Part shown: positions 1 to 11,303 of the stretch, piece after piece | Layout of the letters: every line of letters starts with the position of its first letter | How positions within the stretch are numbered: the stretch's first letter is position 1 | Assembly (NCBI RefSeq): GCF_049243985.1 | Contig: NC_135369.1 | Span: 20,672,533 to 20,736,532 of the forward strand | DNA length: 64,000 nucleotides | Source of the DNA: Paroedura picta | Taxonomy: Eukaryota > Chordata > Lepidosauria > Squamata > Gekkonidae | Direction: 5' to 3' | Notes under the pieces: generated by a model | Database searches by the model: none | What the model was told of the DNA's origin: nothing | What the model saw: only the letters and a program-made list of their open reading frames with translations | Translations under genes and position numbers: made by a program

Positions 1-24
1 AGGACCGCGGTTTGACTACCCCTG
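1..24. repeat. Palindromic hAT MITE, right end
   Basis: The last 24 bases of the palindromic element common in this window (ending ACTACCCCTG), cut by the window edge. The next eight bases, ccctacaa, would be the right target duplication, with TA at its centre. Confidence 0.75.
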
Positions 25-169
25 CCCTACAAGGTTATAACCCTGCGTAGGAGGGCGTTGCTAGGTGAATTCAGTGGGTCTCCAGCAAGACGTGGCCGTC
101 GGTGGGACTGACTTCCAAGCATCGGACCGGGAAGCCTAATTTCTGGCGGGCGGCACTGGCGGAAGACTA

Positions 170-300
170 AGACCCGAGTCCAGGAGCCCCTTGGAGACCA
201 ACCAGGTGTCCAGGGTCTCAGATTTGGAGAGTCAGAGTTCCCTTTCCCCCGGAAATCCGGTTGGTCTCTAAGGGGCTCCTGGACTCGGATCTGGCTCTTA
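170..300. repeat. Inverted pair of 'agtccag-caccttaaagaccaac' retroelement ends
   Basis: The block near 177-203 and its diverged reverse complement near 261-288 form arms around a short centre. Same family as 2988-3163 and 38737-38945. Confidence 0.55.
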
Positions 301-310
301 GGAGACCCTA

Positions 311-600
311 AGAATCATAGAACCCCAGAGTTAGAAGTGACCATAGAGGCCATCTAGTCCAACACCCTGTTCAGTGCAAGATCAGCCTAAAGCGTGCATG
401 AGAAGTAGCTGTCCAGCCACTGCTTGAAGAGGGGAGCTCCCCACCTCCTTAGGCAGCCGATTCCACTGCTGAAATTGCACTGCCAGTGAAATGTCCATTC
501 CTGATATCTAGCAGGTACAGTTCTACCCATAGTCTTAAACCCATCCCTGCGGGTCTTATCCTCTGCTGCCAAGAGGAACCGTCGCCTACTTTCACTGAGA
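311..600 (-). repeat. CR1-type LINE 3' end
   Basis: Reverse complement of the CR1 tail: agaatcatagaacccc, then gccatctagtccaacaccc and the block encoding the last ORF2 residues. Severely 5'-truncated. Confidence 0.7.
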
Positions 601-1839
601 CCCATGGAGCTCAACATGGAGACCCGTGGAGATCAACAAGTAAGGAATCTTAGCGACAGCCCTCCCTGTCTCCCCCCTACAACTGGTACACTGCCGCTGA
701 ACAAGCAGGTTCCATCTCAGTCTCCTGCGTGTCAGTTTCCTCACTCCGAACGTATCAATTTCACGTCCTGGCGAGGCCAACTCTCTTCCCACGTCAATCT
801 AACCCCCTCCCGAGCCACCTCCTGGGCGTCCTTCCTGATGAGAGCGGCACACGTGTCTCCGAGTCAATACCCCCCCCCCTCCACCCTCCCCAAGTGGGCC
901 TTCAGCTTCACCCCCAGACCCAGGAAGCCCTTCGGATTGCTTCCCCCTCTGTCATAAAGACTCTTGGGGGGTGGGGTGGGAGAAATGTGGTCGTCTGCCC
1001 TCCCCACTTCCGCCCCCTCTCTTCGGGCATGGTTTTTAAACAAAATTATGACGACGAAGATCCACTCCCCCCTCCCCATTTTATTTTCTCACCAACTCCA
1101 AATCAAACGCTTCTCTTGTCTGGCCTCAAACGTGTCCAGCAATTCAAGGTTCTCGCTCTGCTTTTGTTCCCGGCCCTCTTTCTCGAAGGCTTGATTTAAA
1201 CACGGCTTGGCCCACAACCACGTGGGTTTGCTTTAGGGGGTTTCTTTCCCCCCCCCCTTCCTCGGCCTCCTCCCCCCCCCTCCTCCGGGGGAAAAATGCT
1301 CATTAGCAGAAAGGAATCGAGGAGGGGGGCAATTATAATTAAACAGACACCTTCTGATTGCCTCTCTCTCCCCCCCTTCCCTCACCCTCCCAGTCCAGTA
1401 AATTTGCAATCATTCCATTTCAGCCAAATCCCCCTGTTTATAGACCTGCCATTCCTTTTACCCCTTTTTAAATATATATATCTGTATGTGGCTCTATCCC
1501 GAATCCTTCAGCGAGGAGGAACTTCCGTTCCCTCGCTGTCCTTTTTTTTTTTTTAATGACACATGGAGAATATAAGCAGGATTTTTTTAAAAATAAAGAG
1601 GGGGTATTTTTCCCCGCTTCTGCCCAGCCAATAAAAATTCTCCTGCATTTTTTAAAAAATCTATATTTAGATCCTCTCTCTCCCATCTTTCCGATGCATC
1701 AGGGGTTGTTGTTGTTGTTGTGTGTGTTCGTGTGTGTGTGTGTTTTCTTTTTCTAAAGAGGATTCTTAGCTCTTTTGAACCTCGGCAAAATCGACTTCTG
1801 CGTCTTCTTTTTTAAAAAGGGCCTCCCCGTAGCCTGGCT

Positions 1840-3430
1840 CAATTTGCCTCCCGGCTCCCCCTTTGGGCAACAGGGCCACGAAGAGGCGCGCCGGTCCTTT
1901 CGGTTCGCTCCCGTCGCCAGCTGAAACAAGCTCCGTGCATTTCATGTTAAAAACACATTTCGCCTTCGCTTGGTCTGCCCGCTTTCCCAGCCCCACCCCG
2001 GCTCGCTCCGCGGGCGAGGCCAGAAGGGGGCTTCTGCCGAGGGGGACTGCGGCCGAGGGCGCTCGGCGGGAGAAGGGTTTGCGGAGACCCGCAGAGGATC
2101 CGCAGGGTGTCTCCCTGCACTCAACCGCAAGCGCCCTTCGGGAGGAGGAGGAGGGGGAGGGAAGGGGAGGGGGCGGCGGTGGAAGACCCCCGAGCCCCCC
2201 CCCCTCTACACGTTTGCTAGCAACCGAGCTGTAAATCGACTCGGGGTCTCAATTAGAGGCTCATTACCATATATGCAAAACACGGCAAACCCAGAGCCAC
2301 GGCTGGGACACTCGGGACACACGGCGGCGGCGGTGGGGGGGGGGGGGCTGTGGTCTCTCTCTCTCTGTCTCTCTCTCTGGGGGGGGGCTTCGCGTGGGGG
2401 CTGCCCGGCAAAGGCTGGGATTTCCCAACTCTCCCGGTGCCCCAAACAGGACTCTTCCCGTGCAGGGCGAGAGCAATGGAGAAGGCCCCTGGGAGTCCCC
2501 GCGAACAAAGCCGGATTGGGGGCGCTGGGCTGGAAGGGAACCCGGCAGGGGGCTGAGATCTCTTCAGGGGGGAGAGTCCAGCACGCTTGCCCCCCCTTCC
2601 AAATCGAGGCAAATGTTCTTGGGGTGGGGGGGCTACATATTAGACTTAATGAAATTGGGAGATGCACACAGCGCAGGGCCAGGAAGAAATTACTGCACCC
2701 ATGGTTAAGAGGTCCACATGGCGATTGGGTTGGTTGCTCCTGTTTTGGCGGGGGACGCTTCTTGGTTGTAGGATCGGGGCGGCGGCTGCCTTTGACCCCT
2801 TCCCTGGTCGACTGGGAGGCGTTGGCCGACGCAGGGTGCCGTCCGAGAAAGACGGGCGTCCCTGTGGGCGATCGGCGGTGTTTTAGGCGATGTATGGATT
2901 TCCGTCTCAGACCGGAATGCAATCCGAATCAAGCCCAAGGGTCAGGTTTCCCTCCCGAAGAAGTCGGGGCTTACAATCGGAGAGGAATAACTCGATCAGA
3001 GTCCAGTCGCACCTATAAGACCAACAAAGATTTATTCAAGGCGTGAGCTTTCGAGTGCTTGCACTCGAAAGCTCACGCCTTGAATAAATCTTTGTTGGTC
3101 TTAAAGGTGCGACTGGACTCTGATTTTATAGTGCTAATTCAGACCGACACGGCTACTCATTTGAATCGGAGAGGAAGACATCGAGTCACCCTGCACGTTT
3201 GGGAAGCGCGTCGTGGCTGAGCCTGCGAGACAGGCGCAAAAGTCCAATTCAGCCCCAGCGAGCAGCGCCACGGGCCGCAGAACGGGCAGGAGGGCCTGTG
3301 GGGCGGGGCGGGGGGGCTTTTTCTAAACGCCAGAAATCGACACTTTCACTTTCCCTTTTGCCCCAGCCAAAGAGCGCGGACTCGGGGGTTGCGCGTGGGC
3401 TTAAAGGAAGCCCATTTCCCAAATGAGCGG
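1840..3430. promoter_or_regulatory. CpG-island-like block A
   Basis: CpG-dense, GC-rich DNA with GC-box-like and purine-rich runs, interrupted by a more AT-rich stretch near 2230-2290 and by a palindromic repeat at 2988-3163. This is typical of a vertebrate promoter or first noncoding exon. No convincing coding exon was found on either strand. In mammals the flank 3' of RHBG holds MIR9-1HG and MEF2D, so this could be one of their promoters, but no sequence here proves it. Confidence 0.45.
2988..3163. repeat. Palindromic (head-to-head) retroelement copy with 13-bp target duplication
   Basis: Two arms of about 58 bases around a 4-base centre (near 3059-3062) are almost perfect reverse complements. 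The right arm runs on to the family's 3' end (gacacggctactcatttg). AATCGGAGAGGAA flanks the insertion on both sides (2975-2987 and 3164-3176). Long target duplications of variable length point to target-primed insertion rather than a DNA transposon. Confidence 0.72.
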
Positions 3431-4394
3431 GGCTCGGGTGGCGATCCTGGATTGAGAAGCTGCTTACTACCAGCTTTCATTTTACCTTTCCCTCCATTCA
3501 CCCGGAGATCAACCCCGAGAACCCAAATAGCCCTTCTTAATCTCTGGGATTAGGGACTGGAAAACCCTCTCCCCCTCTCTTGAATGTTTATCGGTATTCC
3601 CCAATTGCCCCGTTATCCTTTTCTCCCGCAAATTAGTATTGAAATATAGAGGTATCATTAGGTTGGTCTCTAATATGTGTAGGTTTATTTTTCCCCAAAC
3701 GAGAAATACAACTTCCCACCCCCTTCCAGTAAGATTCTAGCAAAAGGTTGTTGTTAAAAAGGGCAGTGTGTTGTTGTTTTTTTAAGCTCCCCCCCTCAAG
3801 TGAAAGGAAAGGATTCCGGCTACCCTCCAAAGGGCACCGATCCAGCCAATCAGGAAGCGCTTTGCGTTCCCTGGATGCGCTGGGAGCAGGGAAGGCTGTG
3901 GGAATCAGTGGGGACCAGGAAATGCGTGACCTTGAGGCTGGATCCTGCCTTCTGTCTCTTGGCCTCTCTGGAGGGGAAAGACCCTCCTTTCCGATCTCTT
4001 TTTCGACGTTTTCATGGGGTCCAGTCATTCGCCAACAAAATAGATCCGGGGAGATTTGAAATGTCCTCCTGATCGGATGATGCCCGGGAGCTCTCCAGAT
4101 TCACCAGAACTGGGTGTTGTTTTTTTTTGGGTGGGGGAGAGCTGCCTTCTTCGAACACCCCCCCCCCCAAAAAAAACCTCCAAAATTTCCTCCGCCACCT
4201 TCAGCCCACTTTCCTGGGAAACGAATCCTCCTTGGTTTTTAAAATGCTCTTGAAACTGACCAGCCCGCCTGCCCAAGGCGCCGCTCACCGCCCGCCCACA
4301 GTTTTGATGAGAGGCAACAAATCCCCGCGGGGATGGTCCGGGCGGGAGTTGTCTTCCCACCCGAAGCGCCTTGACTGGGAAGAGCCCTGCTGGA

Positions 4395-4500
4395 AACAGG
4401 AACGGAGTGACACTAGATTCGAGTCCCACCAGCGGCTCCTTGGAGACAACCAGAAGTTCAGGGCAGGCGTTTTGGAGAGCCAAAGTCCCCTTCGTCCGAT
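4395..4500 (-). repeat. Diverged copy of the same retroelement end
   Basis: Contains gattcgagtcccaccagcg, then ctccttggagacaaccag and the purine-rich centre seen in other copies, reversed relative to the 3' end. Confidence 0.45.
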
Positions 4501-4564
4501 GCACGCACTGAAACCAAGGGGAAGATCTGCTTGCAACTGAGTAGTTTGCAGTATAACTACGCAG

Positions 4565-4668
4565 AACCAACCAACCAACCAACCAACCAACCAACCAACC
4601 GTCCTTCCTTCCTTCCTTCCTTCCTTCCTTCCTTCCTTCCTTCCTTCCTTCCTTCCTTCCTTCCTTCT
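4565..4668. repeat. Compound microsatellite (CAAC)n then (CTTC)n
   Basis: About 36 bases of CAAC repeats abut about 67 bases of CTTC repeats with almost no interruption. Confidence 0.95.
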
Positions 4669-4887
4669 TACGAAACTGGCTTTCTAGAGAGAGCCCAGAG
4701 CAAACAGACAAATCTCTGCCCCGAGGGGTTGACAGGTTATCCTTGCATCCCTCCCATTTGGCAACTTAAGTCAGGTCTGAGACAACTACCCAGTGCAAAT
4801 TTAAGCAGGTCTCCTCTTCTCACGGGAGCAAACCCTGTTTTGAAATGGCGCCGATCCCTTCCGCCCGCGCTGCGACTCGGCGCTCTA

Positions 4888-4914
4888 GTAGCCAGCCAGC
4901 CAGCCAGCCAGCCA
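4888..4914. repeat. (AGCC)n microsatellite
   Basis: Six tandem AGCC units inside CpG-rich block B. Confidence 0.85.
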
Positions 4915-5054
4915 GCTCGAAGCCGCCGTCTTGCAGGCACTTGCTTCGGAGTAAGTCCGTGGGACTGCGTAAACTGGGCTCCGAGAGAGAAGCCCCCGGC
5001 CGTGCTCTGCCGTCCAAGAGTGACAAGAATCTCTCCTGTTTGGCTGTGAAAAAG

Positions 5055-5120
5055 CCGCCCCCTGAAATTCTGCCTGGTCTCTTAGGGGCTCCTGGACTGG
5101 AATCTAGTCTCTCCGGCTCC
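5055..5120 (+). repeat. Diverged retroelement 3' end (ggtctcttaggggctcctgga type)
   Basis: Short copy in the opposite orientation to that at 4395-4500. Confidence 0.45.
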
Positions 5121-6182
5121 ATTCTTGTTTGGACGGTTCCTTCCTACGTCTAGGACATCCCCGTGGCCGCTGGAGGAGAGGGAAGGCGGGCATATTTAAC
5201 AACTCCACGGCCCCCTCCTCTGTCTCTGCGATCTGGGGCCCGACCCGGCTCTTGGCCCAGCCGGCCAAGGCTGAAGCTGCGGATCCCCGAGATTCCCAGG
5301 GCGGGAAGCGCCTGGACAGCAACACGACCGTGTGCCTGAATCGTGGCCGCCGGGACTGCGCCGACCCGGAGCCTACCCTCGAGCGACTCGCCGGAGAGGA
5401 GCCGGATCTCCCGCCCTGGGCAGAGGGGGGTTCGTGTGTGGAAAGGGGCCGCGGATCCTTCTCGAGGAGAGCAGGCCACCCCATCCCTCCTGCCCAGCGC
5501 CTTCTCAGTGGCGGCCCCCGCCTTATCCGACGGCCCCTCGGAGGAGGTCAGGGACGGCCCCACCCTCCTGGCTTTCCGCAAACGCCGCAAACCCGAATGA
5601 CCTAGGAAGGCTTTCCCAGCCAACACAGTTGCGCTGGGCTCCATGCTTCACAGATTGCCTTGGAGAATTTCTTAGGGCTCCGCCGTCGGGCTTGGCTTGC
5701 TCAAATGAGGCCCCCGCTGCGAGATTCTTGCTGCATTCAGATTTACGCTTTGTCTCCGCTCCGGATGTAGAGTTTTGATCGGTTCTAGCGCCCGAATGGT
5801 CTTTGCATTGCTTAATGTGCATGACTTAGAGACACCCCCACCAATCCCGTCTCTGGTCTCGACTCCGCGTAATTCGCCTCAGGAGCAAGAGGCGGATTAT
5901 AAAGGCTGTAATTTAAAAAAGGAACGAGCGAACGAAGGGATAAAACCGATCGGTCTCCAAAGGAACCCGCAGGAGGAGAGCAGAAAGCAAAGCCTACATC
6001 GAGTTTCTGTATCTGCTGGTGCCGCGGGGTACTAGTGGTTCCGTTCGAAGCCGCGCCTTTCACGCTGGAGATCCCGGGAGTCGAGCCCGGTGCCTTCCCA
6101 AGGCCCACTGGCCCTCCTTGGTCTGTTATCTGACCGCCGGCCTTTGCTCTCCAGGCACGATTGAAATTCTGGCAGGGTGCAA

Positions 6183-6325
6183 GAATCATAGAATCCAGGA
6201 GCTGGAAGTGTCCACAGAGACCCCACAAAGGCCATCTAGTCCACCCCTCCCGGATCATTGCAGGGTCATCCTAGAGCATTTCTGGCAATGTTTGGGGGGA
6301 CTCACCACCTCCCGCTGAACTATTC
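6183..6325 (-). repeat. CR1-type LINE 3' end
   Basis: agaatcatagaatccaggag followed by ggccatctagtccacccctc: a short truncated CR1 tail. Confidence 0.65.
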
Positions 6326-7119
6326 TGACTGTACATTCCCCCCACCAAAAAACAAAAAAACAAAACAGTTTCCCTCCCCCCCCCCATTTGAACCCATGAC
6401 AGCGACTCGAGTCCTATTCTTCGCCTCCGACAGGACCAGCTCTCTGCCCTCTCCGCTGAGCCTTTCAGACAGATGCCGGTGGGAGTCCCGGGGCACCTTG
6501 AAGACGAGCGAACTTCCCCAAATAGTTCAAGAGCACCATTGTGTCCCTCCTTTCTCAACCTTCTCTTCCCCAGGCGGAACCTCCCCAGATCCCTCAGCCT
6601 CAAATCTCAGGGCTTGGTCTCCAGTGATTAAAACGGGCTGCTTAAGGTGTATGGATCCTTCCTGGGGCGGAGAGGTGTGTGTGTATGCGTGTGTGTGTGT
6701 GTCTGCACACCCTCAAACTACGCATGCGCACGTGCAAAGGCAAAGGAACACGTCTCAAACTGACCTTAAAAGACGAAGAAAGTCTTCGAAGCTCTCCTGA
6801 CGTTAAGACTTCTGCTTTGCTTCAGTCCTGCTTTTCAGACTTCGGGTGGGTTCCACAACCCTAATCCTATTGCGTTGCCCCATCATTGCCCCATTGAATA
6901 CTGGGTTTCATTTGGGGTGGATCAGTCTCTGCTGGGCTCTGTTCTCCTTCCAGGCTACTGAAAGTCAGTTTGGGCAATGAGGGACAGAATGTTTTTTAGA
7001 TGTTTTAGACCTTTACTTATTTATTGTAGGCAGGTATCAGTGTTATTATTCTGTATGTTTTGATTATGAAGTACCCCATCCTGAGTCTGAGGAGAAAGGG
7101 TGGGTAATAAATATAATTA

Positions 7120-7260
7120 AGAACAACAATTTATTTATTTTATGGCATTTTTAGTCTGCCCCTCTCCAGAGGGGTTTCAGGGCGGCTTACATCAAAATCT
7201 AAAAATAAAAATTGCATACTACTATCTGTAATCTGTAACCATCTATAAAGCCAGTAGGGG
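7120..7260 (-). repeat. LINE (L2/CR1-like) 3' end
   Basis: Reverse complement of a 3' tail: tttattttatggcattttta then gggcggcttacatcaaaatc and A-rich sequence. Confidence 0.45.
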
Positions 7261-7261
7261 G

Positions 7262-8820
7262 TGCTGGGAGGAGCTGGGACTCACCGCCTAACCACCAATC
7301 AGGTTGGCTGCCCCAGCTGCTCTATATCTGATTGGTCAGCAATCCAACAAATGGCCCATCAGGAAGGATGACCCACCACTGGTTGCATCCCCCCTCCAAC
7401 TTCTTCCATTTGGAAGAAGTTCCAGCCCCGTAAGCAGAAGCTGGGAGGGAGGAGGGAGGTCCTGAGACTGTGGGGGGAGGGGGGGAGGGAAGGAGACCCT
7501 GCCAGCACCCCCTGCCAGCACCCCCATTGCCCTGGGCAGCCTCTACCATGGCCTTGCCAGGCCTTGGTAAAGCTGGTGGGGCAGTGGGAGGATGACTAGA
7601 CCAGTCCAGTGCCTCCCCCCACCCCAAAATGGCCAGCTGAGGCCTCTCCAGGCCTTGGCTGGCATTCTCAGTGCAGGCGGATGGGTGGGTAGTGGCTTAG
7701 TGCCTGTTGTATTCAGGGATGCAATGGGCTTTTCTGCTAGTTTTCTATAAAATAATAACAACTGACTATATGTTGACTCATTCTGTATAAGGTGCCTCAT
7801 GTCCAAGTTCACCATGTCCAAAGGTGAACTGTAAGCAACGTAGGTAAATAAACATAAAATAATAAATGTATGTGCAGGAGTCAGGAAACCATGAGATCCT
7901 AAGTAGAATGAGGCTCCTGTCAGTTCACTGAAGGCAAAGTGCCCTCGATGGTCATGACTCTTCCTAGGATGGCACTAATTCAGTAGTGTTCAGGTGACTA
8001 TAAATCATGTTGAAAAACCAATCAATAGGAAGCCAGGGGAGCAGTCGCAGTCCTGGAGGGGGGTGGGCATCTTTGCTCTCATCATGACCACCCACTGCCT
8101 GTTGGAAAACAGCTCTCTGTGCGATGTCTCCTGACTTGTGGGGGTGCAAACAGCCACTCTCTTACCATAGAGTTAGTGAGATAGAGAGGAACACTGACCA
8201 CTCACCTGTGATCTCACTGACCTGTCCCTAGAGGGTAATTTCCTGTTTCCACAGTCTCCATCCTCTTTCTCCTCCATCTCTCCAGCAAGCAACATGATGG
8301 CAGGGAGGTGCCTCAAGCATCTCTCTCCATCCAGCTATTTAGAATAGAACAGGAACCTTCTCTTTCCCTCTAAGTATGTAGTATTAAGTTCTTTATTAAA
8401 TAGTTGTTATATTAGTCAAGTACCACATTTGTGAATGTGTCTTTCTTTGTTTGTTGTTTTCATTCCACATGCACTCTGCCTCCCTGCTGTGTCACTTGCC
8501 TCATCAAGGCACTCTGCTAACTTTAAAGATACTAAGACTTTACCCATCCTTAATATCCAATTCCGCCTTCACCTGTCTGTGCTGAAGGGTGCTGGAGGCA
8601 GACCAGAAGTTCTGTGGGGCTTCCTGTTTTGCAGCTCTCCACAAATGAGGCAAAACTGGCTTTTCTGCACAGGAAACCGGGTTCCACTGCCCAAGATGGT
8701 CGTACAATCTTGCTTGGATAAATTATACAGCTGCATCTTGTCAGTAGGATCGCGTCATGTCATTTCTGTACTGCTTAATGTGTTACATTAATACTTATGC
8801 TATGTTTAGCTGTTTCTGGT
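7262..8820. other. Intergenic, nothing supported
   Basis: Mixed unique-looking sequence between repeats. Short open frames only, with no recognisable exon or RNA gene. Confidence 0.5.
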
Positions 8821-8822
8821 GG

Positions 8823-9093
8823 TTCCAGTTTGGTGGAGTGGTTAGGAATGCAGACTTCTAATATCACGAGCCAGGTTTGATTCCCCGCTCCCCAACATGC
8901 AGCCAGCTGGGTGACCCTGGGCTCATCATAGCACTGATAAAGTTGTTCTGACTGAGCAGGAATATCAGGGCTCTCTCAGCTTCACCCCCCTCACAGGGTG
9001 TCTGTTGTGGGGAGAGGAAAGGGAAGATTATAAACTGCTTTGAGACTCCTTTGGGCACAGAAAAGCAGCATATAAGAACCAACTCTTCTTCTA
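8823..9093 (+). repeat. tRNA-derived SINE (abundant family)
   Basis: Full-length copy: tRNA-like head (agtttggtggagtggttagg, then the B-box-like ggtttgattcc), a middle with ccagctgggtgaccctgggc, and a tail ending gcagcatataagaaccaac. About 20 copies or parts occur in this window. Confidence 0.85.
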
Positions 9094-9219
9094 AAATCCT
9101 AATGCCTTGGTTATTGAATGTCCTATGTGGGTGATTGTACTGACTCTGTGTCATGGATGGATGGATGGCCTCCTGGAATCTCTGTGCCTCTCACCTGCAT
9201 GATTGGCAGGTGTCTAACA

Positions 9220-9515
9220 TGCCAGTTTGGTGTAGAGGTTAAGAGTGGCAGTTTATAATCTGCTGAGCCAGGTTTGATTCTTTGCTCCTCCACACGCAGC
9301 CAGCTGGGTGACATTGGGCTACTCACAGCCCTGATAAAGCTGTTCTGACTGAGCAGTAATATCAGAGCTCTCCCAGCCTCACCTCCCTCACAGACTGTCT
9401 GTTGTGGGGGGAGGAAAGGGAAGGCGATTGGAAGCCACTTGAAGACTCCTTCAGTCAGTGGAAAGCAGGGTATAAAATCCAACCCCATTCTTCCTCCTCC
9501 TCCTCCTCCTCCTCC
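9220..9515 (+). repeat. tRNA-derived SINE (abundant family)
   Basis: Second near full-length copy in the same orientation, ending in a (CCT)n run. Confidence 0.82.
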
Positions 9516-10154
9516 TTTTTCAACTGAATCTCTCTCACTATTTCTCTCACATAGAACTATATCCCTTTCCTTTTTGAACTACACTTTCTGCCTCAGGGCA
9601 GTAGTAAAAAGCTTACTATTTTCGTCTTCCTCTTAGTACCATGGAGAGTTCTGCAGCTCTCGTAAAACCTACTATTTATTCTGGCTAATATTAATTTATA
9701 TTTTAAAATATTTATTGATGCAATGAATAGTCCCCCTCTCTCGCAGGGATTTGAGGCAGATTACTCAGAAGGAGCCAGTTCAGTCAACAAGGTGGGACAT
9801 TCTGAAAGCAGCCCTAAACAGGTCTACTCAGAATCCTCTTCCAGTCTATTCAGTGGGGCTGACTCCTAGGAAAGTATTCTTAGGCAGTTAAGATCTGTGA
9901 GTGGCAATAATTCATCATACAGATGTGAATCAGCATAGAGTAAATTAGCATAGAGTAACTTTACATACAGAGCTGTGAATGACAGAATGCCTTTATCCAG
10001 TTTCAGCTATAATCACCCATTTTCTTATGCATGTAACTAGCCCATCCTGGCAATTAACCCTTCACCCCACCCTCTCTCAACCCTTATGGATCAGTCGAGG
10101 AAATTCCATTGCATTGTATCTGGGAATAGGAATTGACTGTAACTAGATTCTCAG

Positions 10155-10471
10155 CCAGGGTTTCTTGACTGCCCTGTCAGGGTTTCCCAAATGGGAAGGA
10201 ATTACTTAATTATTGATATATTTTAAAAATTTGTTAAACATTTATCAGGTGATAGGACCATATCAGTTCATGTCAACCTGCCCCACCCCCTCCCCAAATG
10301 GCCAATAATAGGCCTGGAGGGGGTGGAAAGGGGAGGGGCCCTGGGGGGGGCGTGTCCACAGCTGTGCTTCCCAACCCTATTCTGCATGATTGCACCACTT
10401 CTGGGAGTTCTCGAAGCCTGGAGAATGTTTCAGGGGCTTTTCGACAGTAAAAAAAAAGTTGAGAAAGGCTG
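10155..10471. repeat. Non-autonomous hAT-like element ('tttctcaacc' ends)
   Basis: About 320 bp, sharing its whole length with 37750-38063 and ending gttgagaaaggctg. The ends resemble Charlie-like hAT elements. No clear target duplication. Confidence 0.5.
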
Positions 10472-10666
10472 CACTAGCCCGTGGGAGATGAACCAGGGTT
10501 TCAGGGTGGAACTTTTTGCGAGCCTATCAATGAAGATGTAGTAGTAAGAAGACAAAGACAACGGCAACCACAATGATGAAGGAGGAGGATAAGGAGAGTT
10601 GGTTCTTATATGCCCCTTGGGGGAGGCATGGAAAGAAAAATGAGTGGGCGACAGATAACCATGGTG

Positions 10667-11030
10667 GTGGGAAATGCTGCCAAGTGACACTGATTTATGG
10701 TGATCCTCTAGGCCAGAGTTAGTCAAGCTGTGGTCCTCCAGATGTCCATGGACTACAATTCCCATGAGCCCCTGCCAGCAAACGCTGGCAGGGGCTCATG
10801 GGAATTGTAGTCCATGGACATCTGGAGGACCACAGGTTGACTACCCCTGTTATAGGCTTTTCAAGGGGAGAAATGTTCAGAGGTGGTTTTTTCACTGCCT
10901 GTCTCTGCATAGCAATTCTGGTATCCCTTGGTGGTCTCCCACCGCCCCTGCTTAGCTTCTGAGATCTGATGAGATCATGCTAGATTGGCCCCTCTGGGTG
11001 AGGGCCTATAAAACAGTACTCTTCCATCAG
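10667..11030 (-). repeat. 5S-rRNA-derived SINE, interrupted by a hAT MITE
   Basis: The right part (about 10936-11006) is a reversed 5S-like sequence (ctgcttagcttctgagatct). The left part is the SINE body, tgatttatggtgatcc and then, beyond the inserted element, ttcaaggggagaaatg. The palindromic element at 10714-10849 splits the body. Confidence 0.72.
10714..10849. repeat. Palindromic hAT MITE nested in a 5S SINE
   Basis: Long near-perfect inverted repeat with arms of about 65 bases. Flanking octamers ctctaggc and ttataggc match at six of eight positions, both with TA at the centre. Confidence 0.82.
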
Positions 11031-11042
11031 GCCTATAGTTGA

Positions 11043-11303
11043 GGCAGAAGAGGAGGAAGAATTGGTTTTTATACCCCTCTTTTTATTGCCCAAAGGAGTC
11101 TCAAAGCAGCTTCCAATCACCTTCCCTTCCTCTCCCCACAACAGACAGTCTGTGAGGTGGGTGAGGCTGAGAGAGCCCTGATATCACTGCTCGGCCAGAA
11201 CAGCTTTATCAGTGCTGTGACTTCCTCAAGGCCACCCAGCTGGCTGCATGTGGAGGAGCACGAACTCAAACCTGGCTCGCCACTATACCAATCTGGCTCT
11301 GTA
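11043..11303 (-). repeat. tRNA-derived SINE (abundant family)
   Basis: Near full-length reversed copy; the tRNA-like head is at the right end (accaatctggctc). Confidence 0.8.

Larger units (their letters stand above)
4840..5620. promoter_or_regulatory. CpG-island-like block B
   Basis: A second CpG-rich block, densest from about 5160 to 5480. Long open frames on both strands are expected from the base composition and resemble no family I know. It may be part of the same promoter region as block A. Confidence 0.4.

Noticed and set aside
1970-3046. 358-codon open frame
   Set aside because: GC-rich, low-complexity product that runs into the palindromic retroelement at 2988. No family resemblance; expected by chance at this composition.
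5129-5644. Overlapping long open frames on both strands of CpG block B
   Set aside because: Both strands are open over the same bases and neither product resembles a known protein.
1-6800. miR-9-1 hairpin expected near RHBG in mammals
   Set aside because: Neither the mature sequence nor its reverse complement was seen in this region or elsewhere in the window.
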